Origin: Paenibacillus thiaminolyticus
Lineage (GTDB): Bacteria > Bacillota > Bacilli > Paenibacillales > Paenibacillaceae
Length of the DNA: 64,000 bases
Reading direction: 5' to 3'
Assembly (NCBI RefSeq): GCF_007066085.1
Contig: NZ_CP041405.1
Coordinates: 2,232,001 to 2,296,000, forward strand
The notes beneath the pieces were generated by a model. The model saw only the letters and a program-made list of their open reading frames with translations, did no database searches and was not told the DNA's origin. Within the stretch, counting starts at the first letter, position 1; each line of letters opens with the position of its first letter. The position numbers and the translations under genes were made by a program. This document shows, in pieces, positions 41,007 to 48,573 of this stretch.

Positions 41007-42076
41007 CGCGCTGAGCCGGCTTCCGCGCCGGTGACGCGAATCTCATTCGCGTGCTCGGCGACGACTTCGCCGATACATGCCGCTGCGACGCCCCGCTCCC
41101 GCATAGCGGCCACGAGCGGTTCCGCATCCTCTGCATCGACAGAGAGCAGCAGCCCTCCGGAGGTGACGGCATCGCACAGAATCCATTGCGCGATCTCGTC
41201 AAGCCGCTCATCGAACCGGACGCTGTCCTGCACATGGCGGAAGTTGTTCTTCGTTCCGCCGGGAACCGCTCCGCTCTCCGCGAGCTCGCGGACGCGCGGC
41301 AGGACAGGCACCTGCTCCGCGTAGATATGAAGCCCGGCGCCGCTGCCCTTGGCCATCTCCAGACTGTGTCCCATCAGACCGAAGCCGGTCACATCCGTAC
41401 AGGCATGGACGCGGAAATCCGCCATCACCTCGGCGGCGGTCTTGTTCAACGTCGTCATCGTGCGGGTCACGACCTCGATCTCCTCCGGCCGGAGCAGATC
41501 CCGCTTCAGCGACGTCGTCATAATGCCAACGCCGATCGGCTTCGTCAAGATCAGCTTGTCGCCCGGGCGAGCCCCGGCATTGGTCAATACCCGGTCCGGA
41601 TGGATGGTGCCGGTGACCGCCATACCGAACTTCGGCTCGGGATCATCGATCGAGTGGCCGCCCACGAGCGTCGCTCCCGCCTCGGCAACCTTGTCTCCAG
41701 CCCCCCGTAAAATATCGGCAAGCACCGATTTGTCCAGCGTCGCGATCGGGAAGGCGACAATATTAAGCGCCGTCAGCGGCTTGCCGCCCATCGCATAGAT
41801 GTCGCTAAGCGCATTGGCCGCAGCCACCTGGCCGAACGAATACGGATCATCGACAATCGGCGTGAAAAAATCGACGGTCTGCACGAGTGCCAGATCGTCG
41901 TTCAGCCGGAAGACGCCGGCGTCATCGCTCGTATCCAATCCGACCAGAAGATCCGGGTGCTTCTCTGTCTTCGGCAGCTGGCGCAGCACTTGGGACAGAT
42001 CGGCCGGACCGATTTTGCAGCCGCAGCCTCCTTTGCTCGATAAGGCCGTCAAACGGACTTGAGATTGTTGTTCCAT
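41003..42076 (-). CDS. selD: selenide, water dikinase
   Basis: The 357-residue SelD protein makes selenophosphate from selenide and ATP. The active-site region is SSKGGCGCKIGP (Cys18, Cys20, Lys21), with a normal Cys codon rather than a UGA-encoded selenocysteine. The ATP/Mg-binding residues appear in DTSDDAGVFRL, VQTVDFFTPIVDDPY, GQVAAANALSDIYAMGG and GHSIDDPEPKFG. No selA/selB, selenocysteine tRNA or selenoprotein is near. The only selenium-using partner in the window is mnmH at 18676-19728, so the organism likely makes 2-selenouridine in tRNA. The overlap with ytxJ is 4 bases. Confidence 0.96.
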   Translation of the reverse strand: MEQQSQVRLTALSSKGGCGCKIGPADLSQVLRQLPKTEKHPDLLVGLDTSDDAGVFRLNDDLALVQTVDFFTPIVDDPYSFGQVAAANALSDIYAMGGKPLTALNIVAFPIATLDKSVLADILRGAGDKVAEAGATLVGGHSIDDPEPKFGMAVTGTIHPDRVLTNAGARPGDKLILTKPIGVGIMTTSLKRDLLRPEEIEVVTRTMTTLNKTAAEVMADFRVHACTDVTGFGLMGHSLEMAKGSGAGLHIYAEQVPVLPRVRELAESGAVPGGTKNNFRHVQDSVRFDERLDEIAQWILCDAVTSGGLLLSVDAEDAEPLVAAMRERGVAAACIGEVVAEHANEIRVTGAEAGSAR

Positions 42077-42216
42077 CTCACTTCATCTCCTCAATATGGC
42101 GTGCATGATATGTCATTATTTTACCACAATATTTCGGGCGTGACGCAGAGCCATAGACGGCCGCTGCACAAGCCTGGCCCGGCACGGCACGCATTCGGTA
42201 TACTTTATTTTTTTCT

Positions 42217-42245
42217 TTGACAAACAATCAATTCATTGATATATC
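42217..42245 (+). promoter_or_regulatory. sigma-A promoter
   Basis: TTGACA (42217-42222) and TATATC (42240-42245) with 17 bases between them. It would transcribe the regulator gene with a leader of about 230 bases. Confidence 0.55.
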
Positions 42246-42288
42246 ATATATTAATGAAAATATACACATATACATGCGCACACATGTA

Positions 42289-42302
42289 TGTAAGCGCTTC
42301 CC
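42289..42302 (+). promoter_or_regulatory. cre box (CcpA site)
   Basis: TGTAAGCGCTTCCC matches the consensus TGWAANCGNTNWCA-type operator at nearly every fixed position, including the symmetric AGCGCT core. It lies about 45 bases downstream of the promoter -10, so CcpA would act as a roadblock. It suggests catabolite repression of the two-component genes. Confidence 0.6.
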
Positions 42303-42481
42303 TTTACATTGAAACTACCTTCTCTTCATTTGCGTATCATGGATTTCGATAAGGAGTATCTTCTTATTGCCTCCTTATTGAATGTCTATATATATATGGG
42401 TATGTGTTCAAAAGGATCGGTTTTCAGCACCGGGAAGGCGGACTTTTTGAACAGCCTCTATAAGTTCAAGGGGGGAAAGGG

Positions 42482-43180
42482 ATGGACATTATGATTGTCG
42501 AGGATGAAGCTTCCGTCCGGGATATTCTCAGATCGTATTTCGTGAACGAAGGGTGGAAAGTGCACCTCTCGAGCGATGGACAGGAAGCGCTGAAGAAGGT
42601 CCAGCTCTACAAGATGGATTTGATCGTGCTGGATTTGATGATCCCCGGCATGCCGGGAGAGGAAGTATGCCGCAATATTAGGCGAATGTCCAATGTGCCT
42701 CTTATCATGATCACCTCCAAGGCGCGGGAGGCCGATATGATCAACGGCCTCAATCTCGGCGCGGACGACTATATTACGAAGCCGTTCCGGGCAAAGGAGG
42801 TTATCGCTCGCATTCATGCCCTTCAACGCAGAATCAACATCATGAACAACTCGAGCCGCAACATCATCTATTTCAACCGCCGCCGATTTATGGTCAATTT
42901 CGAGCTGGAGGATGTCTTTCTTGACGGTAAGCCCGCCAATCTGACGGCTACCGAGTTCAGAACCTTGAGCATCCTCGTGCGCAAACCGGGCAAAGTGTTC
43001 AGCAGGCATGACTTATCCTATGAAGTGCAGGGCTACCGGTTTATCGGGGACGGGCGCGTCATGGACGTCCATATCCGCAACATCCGCAAAAAAATCGAAG
43101 AAGATCCAAAAAACCCGCAGTACATTGTGACCAAAATAGGCTCCGGCTATAAATTCAATTTCCCGCTGGATGATGATTGA
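42482..43180 (+). CDS. OmpR/PhoB-type response regulator
   Basis: The 232-residue two-domain regulator has a receiver with acidic pocket VEDE (Glu7, Asp8), phospho-acceptor Asp51 in VLDLM and the conserved Lys100 in ITKPF. A winged-helix DNA-binding domain follows (about residues 135-228; TATEFRTLSILVRKPGKVFSR, RVMDVHIRNIRKKIEEDP, IVTKIGSGYKF). The start follows a purine-rich AAGGGGGGAAAGGG. The TGA stop overlaps the ATG of the kinase gene, so the pair is coupled. Its targets are unknown. The sugar-transport operon starting at 63.6 kb and the divergent or adjacent transporter genes are candidates. Confidence 0.95.
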   Translation: MDIMIVEDEASVRDILRSYFVNEGWKVHLSSDGQEALKKVQLYKMDLIVLDLMIPGMPGEEVCRNIRRMSNVPLIMITSKAREADMINGLNLGADDYITKPFRAKEVIARIHALQRRINIMNNSSRNIIYFNRRRFMVNFELEDVFLDGKPANLTATEFRTLSILVRKPGKVFSRHDLSYEVQGYRFIGDGRVMDVHIRNIRKKIEEDPKNPQYIVTKIGSGYKFNFPLDDD

Positions 43181-44538
43181 TGGTGCGTTGGAATGGATTC
43201 CGGCTTCGCACACGCACGTTGGTGTTCCTTGTGCTCATTTGCCTCTCCTTCGCGGCCCTAACCGGCCTATACCTGGCCCTGATGCATGACTGGAAGCAGC
43301 AGCTCGCTTCGTATAAGCGGCAGGCTGCCGCCGAATACACCTATCATTTGCTATATGCCATCCGGCAGCAGACGGCCTTGCGCTCGAACGATGCCGAATG
43401 GAGAACTGCCATGCAGGAAGCGGCCCAAGCCTTCACCATTCCGATCCGTTATTACGGTCCGGACGGCGAGACGATCCGGGTGGACCTCGTCCCCCAACAT
43501 ATGGCGCAACGCGCATATACGGTTCAGGCGCCGGTCATCATCGACGGCCGCATTGACGGTTATTTGACAGCCTATTATGACATGGATCAGGGCTTGCACT
43601 CGCCGGCGATCATGCAATTGGAACGGCAGCTTCAGAGCCGGAGCCTGTATGTTCTGCTCGCCTGCGGCCTCGCCGCGCTGCTGCTGTCTGTCTATGCCGC
43701 TTATCGTTGGAGCCGCGGAATTCGCCGGGCGGGACAGTTGTCGGAAGCTGTAGTTACCGGTAACAGAAATATGGTCATCCCGTCGTGCGGTACGAGAGAG
43801 ATTGCCGGCCTGATTCATACCATCAACAGCCTGCTTGACGATTTCGAGCGCCATGAGGCTTGGCGCAACCAGTTAATGCAAGATTTGACTCATGAGCTGA
43901 GGACTCCGCTTACCGCGGTGCTTTCGCGCTTAGATGCGATAATTGACGGGATTTATCCGTTAACCACGGAAAATATGCTGAGCATTCTGGCTGATATCGA
44001 ACGGCTGTACCGGCTCATCGAAGATATGGAGAAGCTGTCGGAAGCAGAGGGAGCCCGCTTCGAACTGAACTTGAAGCGAATCAATATGCCGCAAATGGTG
44101 AAGGGCGTGTATGAAGGGTTCTTGTTCCTGTCGAAGGAAAAAGATATGCGGTTCGTATTCGACAAGCCGCTGACTCCCTTCTACCTCGACATCGATCCCG
44201 ATCGGTTCGCGCAAATTTTGTCCAATGTCATCTATAATGCCATTAAATATACGCCCCGCGGCGGAACGGTTATCCTCGGGATGGAGCGCGAGAACGGGCA
44301 TATGCTCCTGTACTGCCGCGACGACGGGGTCGGCATCTCCGAGGAGGATCTGCCGCGTATCTTCGACCGCTTCTACCGCGCGGACAAATCACGCTCCCGG
44401 GACAGCGGCGGATTGGGCGTCGGCTTAAGCATCGCCAAAGCGCTCGTCGAGGCGCACCGGGGCACGATCTGGGCCGAGAGCGCGCCGGGGAAGGGCTCTA
44501 CCTTCTGGATACGGCTTCCGGAACCGAAGTCAACTTGA
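43180..44538 (+). CDS. sensor histidine kinase
   Basis: The 452-residue membrane kinase has one helix at about 13-34, an extracytoplasmic sensor region of about 120 residues, a second helix at about 156-176 and a HAMP-like linker. The H-box is DLTHELRTPL with His238. The N-box NVIYNAIKYTPRGG and the G-boxes CRDDGVGIS and GGLGVGLSIAKALVEAH are intact. The sensor domain has a dCache/PAS-like strand pattern (YYGPDGETIRVDL), but no ligand can be named. It is coupled to the regulator by a one-base TGATG overlap and followed by a membrane protein gene. Confidence 0.95.
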   Translation: MVRWNGFRLRTRTLVFLVLICLSFAALTGLYLALMHDWKQQLASYKRQAAAEYTYHLLYAIRQQTALRSNDAEWRTAMQEAAQAFTIPIRYYGPDGETIRVDLVPQHMAQRAYTVQAPVIIDGRIDGYLTAYYDMDQGLHSPAIMQLERQLQSRSLYVLLACGLAALLLSVYAAYRWSRGIRRAGQLSEAVVTGNRNMVIPSCGTREIAGLIHTINSLLDDFERHEAWRNQLMQDLTHELRTPLTAVLSRLDAIIDGIYPLTTENMLSILADIERLYRLIEDMEKLSEAEGARFELNLKRINMPQMVKGVYEGFLFLSKEKDMRFVFDKPLTPFYLDIDPDRFAQILSNVIYNAIKYTPRGGTVILGMERENGHMLLYCRDDGVGISEEDLPRIFDRFYRADKSRSRDSGGLGVGLSIAKALVEAHRGTIWAESAPGKGSTFWIRLPEPKST

Positions 44539-44623
44539 TAGCCAGTGTTGAAGCAGGACGCGGAACGCGCACCTGCATCTCCGCGCCCGGATGCTGCCGG
44601 GACCACGATAGAGGAGGAAATCC

Positions 44624-45352
44624 ATGCCGCTTACTCAAGCTATTCGCTGCTTACGCCGCAATCTGATCATCGCATTCGTGCCGATGCTGCTCGATCTCGC
44701 CATTCTCGCGCTAAGTGTCGCTTGGTCCGGCTGGCAGCTGACGTCCCAATGGAGCTACCGCATCGTGCTGGAAATGGGATTGCCTTCGATCATGCATTTG
44801 TACAATCTGCCGTTCACCTGGGCACAGCTGCTTCTCATCGCACTGTGGTCCTTCGCCCAGGGCGGGTACATCAAGGCGCTGGCTACGGCCTGTGAAGGCG
44901 GAAGCGTCGACGCGGATCAGATGGTACGGAACAGTCTCGCCTTCTGGGTGCCGTTTCTTGGTCTGAATATAACGGTGCTGCTTGCGAAGGCCGCCGTCTC
45001 TTCGGTGCTGATTATGCAGTTCGGCTCCATTGGCGCCGGGGCTTCCTTGCTCGCCTTTGCGGTGCTGCGGATCGTCTTCATCTATCTCGAATTCACGATC
45101 GTTACCGACAGAATCAATTTCGATGCCGCCTTTCGCCGCAGCGCGCATTATTTCAAGCGGAACTGGCCGTCAGCGCTCGCGATGGCCGTGCTTCTGCTCG
45201 CGGCTTCCGGCGTGGCCAGCTTGGCGGCCAACTGGTTCGCGGCCCCGGCCGCGGTCATCCTGATCATCATGCTCTACAGCCTGATGATGTCCCTTCTCCA
45301 GACCGCGTTGATGCTCACGCTCCACGAGGCGAAGCGGTGGAGCGAAGGATGA
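44624..45352 (+). CDS. integral membrane protein, unknown
   Basis: The 242-residue protein has five or six hydrophobic segments: about 12-33, 56-78, 103-123, 130-150, 170-195 and 200-225. The segment order and the charged loop with FRRSAHYFKRNWPSA resemble the YciC/YesL-type membrane proteins that sit beside regulators. No enzymatic motif is seen. The ribosome site is AGAGGAGG. It lies 85 bases after the kinase and before a strong terminator, so it is probably co-transcribed. A role as a partner or regulator of the kinase is a guess. Confidence 0.7.
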   Translation: MPLTQAIRCLRRNLIIAFVPMLLDLAILALSVAWSGWQLTSQWSYRIVLEMGLPSIMHLYNLPFTWAQLLLIALWSFAQGGYIKALATACEGGSVDADQMVRNSLAFWVPFLGLNITVLLAKAAVSSVLIMQFGSIGAGASLLAFAVLRIVFIYLEFTIVTDRINFDAAFRRSAHYFKRNWPSALAMAVLLLAASGVASLAANWFAAPAAVILIIMLYSLMMSLLQTALMLTLHEAKRWSEG

Positions 45353-45369
45353 CGGTACTCCGGACCGGC

Positions 45370-45415
45370 ACCGCACCCTGTCAAGGAACCTCCCTGACAA
45401 GGTGCGGTTGTTCTT
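45370..45415 (+). terminator. rho-independent terminator
   Basis: ACCGCACC (45370-45377) pairs with GGTGCGGT (45401-45408), with an inner TGTCA/TGACA stem, followed by TGTTCTT. It ends the two-component operon before the convergent transporter genes. Confidence 0.75.
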
Positions 45416-45454
45416 ATCGGGCCGGCAGGCGGCCACATGCCGGGAGCAGCCGCC

Positions 45455-46864
45455 CTACTTTTTGACCTTCATTTCTTTGACGAGTCCCGCGTACTCTTCC
45501 TCCATTTCCCGCAAAAAGGTGGCTGTATCCTTGCCCGGCATCTTGACAAAATCCTTCGCTTTCAAGTTGATGAAGTCGTCATAGTTGAAGGTGATAAGCG
45601 GGCCGTATGGCGAATAGACCGCAATCGGGGCCGGCTTCTGCCCGAAGATCGGAGCGATGTTGTACGTCTTGCCGCTCTCTTCGATATGCAACGCGGCGTA
45701 TTGGCTCACTGCCTCCTCACTGTTGATGGTCGGCGGACTGCCTGCGCGGGACAGCACCATCTGGCCCGCCTCCGACGCCAGATGGGCGATGACGGCCCAG
45801 GCCGCATCCTTGTGCTGGCTGTGCTTGTTCATACTGACGGACACAGCCGGAGCCGTCGGTCCAATTCCCCTGTGATCCGGCCATTCCGGGACGGACACGA
45901 TGTCGAAGTCCAGGCCCTCCACCGCGTTATTGAGCGGCAGATGCTGCAGCTGACCGATATACATCGCCACATTCTGCTCGTTGCTGAAGCTGTACGTATA
46001 GTCGCTCGTATCTATCATCCCGGGAATGTGGCGGTATTTGTCCAACAGCTCAAAAAATTGCTGAAACGCCGATTCCTTCGTAAACCGCACTTCCCCCGTC
46101 TCCGGATCGGTGCCGTTCACCCCAAGCTGGGAAAAGGCATGGGAATAGTAGCCGAAGGAAAAGCCTTTGTATTTGACCCCGTCGCGCTCTGTCGTCAGCT
46201 TATGCGCCAAGTCGAGAATCTCGTCATAGGTCATCCCGTCCTGCGGATAATCGACGCCGAGCTTGTCGAAGATCGCTTTGTTGTAGAACAGAGCCTTGCG
46301 GTTGTCTTCAATCGGCATCCCATACAAAGCGCCCGCTCCGTCCGGATCAAGGGCGCGAATGACGCCGGCGACGCCCTCCCTGAAAATAGACATATCGAAG
46401 CCGCTGCGCTCAATGTAAGGATCGAGCGGCTCCAGCATGTCGAGCTCCTTCATATCCTGATAGCCGGAATGCATCACATACAGATCCGGGATGTCGCCGC
46501 GCGCATTCAATTCCTGCAATCCTGCCGCATCCAGCGAAGCTTCGGCCAGTTCCAGCGTAATCTTCTGGAATGTCGCTTCGATCTGTTCCTTGAAGCGAAT
46601 GCGGAACGTCTCATCGTCCACGGCGATGATGAACTTGAGGGTGACCGGTTCGCCGTCATAGGCGGCCTCTGTCGTCTTCGCCGGCCCTTCCTTCTGTTCC
46701 GGCTCAGTGCCTTCCTCTCCCGCAGGCACGGAGGACGGATCATCGGTTGCCGCCTGCCCGGAGGAGGCTGCCGCTTCTTCCGCCGGCGAACCGCTGCAGC
46801 CGGCAAGCAACGCGGCCATCATGAGGATGGCGATAAGCAGAATGGATACGGTCTTTTTCATCAT
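45455..46864 (-). CDS. extracellular solute-binding lipoprotein, sugar type
   Basis: The 469-residue lipoprotein has a signal peptide with the lipobox LLAGC (Cys about residue 21), followed by an acidic, low-complexity linker and a family 1 solute-binding fold (motifs KFIIAVDDETF, GIPEDN-like GMPIEDNRKALFYNK, DYPQDGMTYDEILDLA, AVSVSMNKHSQHKDAAWAVIAHL). Such proteins capture oligosaccharides or sugars for ABC importers. It follows 47182-48537 by 317 bases, and both are paralogues with the same DPETGE and GIPIEDN blocks. The start at 46864 has AAGGGAG with 8 bases spacing. Three binding proteins with only one ATPase in this cluster suggest alternative substrates. Confidence 0.88.
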   Translation of the reverse strand: MMKKTVSILLIAILMMAALLAGCSGSPAEEAAASSGQAATDDPSSVPAGEEGTEPEQKEGPAKTTEAAYDGEPVTLKFIIAVDDETFRIRFKEQIEATFQKITLELAEASLDAAGLQELNARGDIPDLYVMHSGYQDMKELDMLEPLDPYIERSGFDMSIFREGVAGVIRALDPDGAGALYGMPIEDNRKALFYNKAIFDKLGVDYPQDGMTYDEILDLAHKLTTERDGVKYKGFSFGYYSHAFSQLGVNGTDPETGEVRFTKESAFQQFFELLDKYRHIPGMIDTSDYTYSFSNEQNVAMYIGQLQHLPLNNAVEGLDFDIVSVPEWPDHRGIGPTAPAVSVSMNKHSQHKDAAWAVIAHLASEAGQMVLSRAGSPPTINSEEAVSQYAALHIEESGKTYNIAPIFGQKPAPIAVYSPYGPLITFNYDDFINLKAKDFVKMPGKDTATFLREMEEEYAGLVKEMKVKK

Positions 46865-47181
46865 TCGGAAGGCTCCCTTCATGAACCGAAATCATCGAAC
46901 ATAATGGATTATGCCAGTAATCCGGCTTGAGTCAACGAAGGCCGAAGCCGGACAGCATGGTGCGGAATGGAATTGTTCTGCGAGAAGTAGCGAGAAGCAG
47001 GAGGGGGTGAGATACGCTGCTGGCGCAGCAGTGGCGGTATCCGCCGAACAGCGTGCTGGCGGCTCAGCAGGAGTTCCGTATTGGTTCAGGGCCTCTCCCG
47101 GTATGAGAGATGACGCGATGGCCGCGGATACCGTAACCACTGTTGCTTCTGTACATTCAGGAGACAGATTGTCGCTTTGTC
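46865..47181. other. intergenic region between two solute-binding genes
   Basis: No gene in 317 bases. A 10-bp inverted repeat, CGGTATCCGC (47035-47044) and GCGGATACCG (47124-47133), spans most of the gap, and the left arm also forms a small local hairpin GGCGG/CCGCC. It could set a separate expression level for the 45455 gene or hold its own promoter. Confidence 0.45.
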
Positions 47182-48537
47182 TTAATTTTTGTTTTTCTTT
47201 TCCTTCACAATTGTGGCGTAATCTTCATCCATCTTGCGGAGGAACGTAGGCACGTCGTCCCCCGACTTCAGGAACGGCGTCACCTGGGAACCGACATAAT
47301 TCGTGCCGTACAGCAAAATATCCGGGCCGAACGGACTGTACAAGGCCGGCTTCGCCTGTTGAAGCGAATAGATGCCTTCAACGTTCATGTCCCGGGTCAT
47401 CACATCGGCGGCGAACTGCTCGAGAATGCTCTGATCGGAAGAGACGGACGGCACATCCTTGCGGGTCAGCCGCAACTGCTGCTCATCCGTAAGCAAATAT
47501 TGAAGAATATCGAGCGCTTCGTCGATATGCTTGCTCTGCTTGCTGATGGCCACGGTCAACGGCAGCGTCGACGGCCCGACGCCCGGCAGATCCGCCCAGG
47601 TCGGGAAGCTGACGACATCATAGTCCACATCTTCCGAATAGTACGGGATCGTATTCGCGATCAGCCCGAGACTCATTGCGACTTCACCCTTGGTGAACTC
47701 ATAGGTGATATCCGGCTCCCAGTTGCCCGGGATGTCGGCTACCCGCTTCACCATCTCGAAAAACCGGGCGAACGCCGGATCCTTCGAGAAGCGCGGTTCC
47801 CCGGTCTCCGGATCCGTTCCGTGGGCGGAGAGCTGGGTCATCGCCTGGGACATGAAGCTCATCGCGAGTCCGCGATACTTGATGCCGTCCCGCTCCCCGG
47901 TAACTGTGGCGGCGAGATCGATCACTTCATCCCAGGTCATCCCATCGGTCGGGTAAGATGCGCCGAACTTGTCGAATACCGCCTTATTATAATGGAGCGC
48001 TACGGCCACATCCTCAATCGGAATGCCCAGCAGGCGTCCCTGTCCTTCCGGGTCGCGGGCGCGCAGCGCCTCCATGATGCCCGGCCGGATCTTGCTGAAA
48101 TCGAAGTCGCGCTCCTTCAGCAGATCATCAAGCGGGAGGAGCATATCCTTCTCCTTCAGCACGTCGAACCCGTCCGTCGTCAAGATGATGTCCGGAACGA
48201 CTCCCTGCGCGAACAGCTCGTCGAATTCTTCCGCGTTGGCGAATTTGCCCGTAGCTTCGATGGTAATGTTGGGGAATTTCTCCCTCGTGCCTTCCAGGAA
48301 GCGCATCTCCACTTGCTCCTTGCTCCACGGCGCCATGAAGATGAGCTTGACCGGATCGCCGCTCTCTGCTGGCTCTGCCGCTTGCCCGCCTTGCCCTGCA
48401 GTGCCTTTGTTCTGCTTCGCTGCTTCCGTCTCCGGCGCAGCCTGCCCGGACTCGCCGCCGCTGGAGCCGCAAGCCGACAGCATCAATGTGAATACGAGTG
48501 TAAAAATAAGAAGAATGCCGATTCTGCGTTTGTTCAT
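47182..48537 (-). CDS. extracellular solute-binding lipoprotein, sugar type
   Basis: The 451-residue paralogue of 45455-46864 has a signal peptide with the lipobox MLSACG (Cys about 23), a Gly/Gln/Ala-rich linker and then the binding fold: LIFMAPWSKEQVEMRF, DIILTTDGFDVLKEKDM, LGIPIEDVAVALHYNKAVFDKFG, TDGMTWDEVIDLA and TLPLTVAISKQSKHIDEALDILQYLL. The start at 48537 follows GAGGGGG at 10 bases. It lies 36 bases after the M60 peptidase gene, so it is probably the last gene of the main operon, while the second binding protein gene may be transcribed separately. Confidence 0.88.
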   Translation of the reverse strand: MNKRRIGILLIFTLVFTLMLSACGSSGGESGQAAPETEAAKQNKGTAGQGGQAAEPAESGDPVKLIFMAPWSKEQVEMRFLEGTREKFPNITIEATGKFANAEEFDELFAQGVVPDIILTTDGFDVLKEKDMLLPLDDLLKERDFDFSKIRPGIMEALRARDPEGQGRLLGIPIEDVAVALHYNKAVFDKFGASYPTDGMTWDEVIDLAATVTGERDGIKYRGLAMSFMSQAMTQLSAHGTDPETGEPRFSKDPAFARFFEMVKRVADIPGNWEPDITYEFTKGEVAMSLGLIANTIPYYSEDVDYDVVSFPTWADLPGVGPSTLPLTVAISKQSKHIDEALDILQYLLTDEQQLRLTRKDVPSVSSDQSILEQFAADVMTRDMNVEGIYSLQQAKPALYSPFGPDILLYGTNYVGSQVTPFLKSGDDVPTFLRKMDEDYATIVKEKKNKN

Positions 48538-48573
48538 CTTCAACCATCCCCCTCAGATGTAATTCAATGAAAT

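Larger units (their letters stand above)
42077..42481. other. promoter region of the two-component operon
   Basis: No gene was found in 405 bases. The stretch 42200-42420 is unusually AT-rich. It contains a sigma-A promoter (42217-42245), a cre box (42289-42302) downstream of it, and a 180-base leader. Confidence 0.6.

Noticed and set aside
45437..46930. Plus-strand open frame of 497 codons
   Set aside because: It is antisense to a clear lipoprotein solute-binding gene. His/Arg-rich shadow composition and no homologous motifs.
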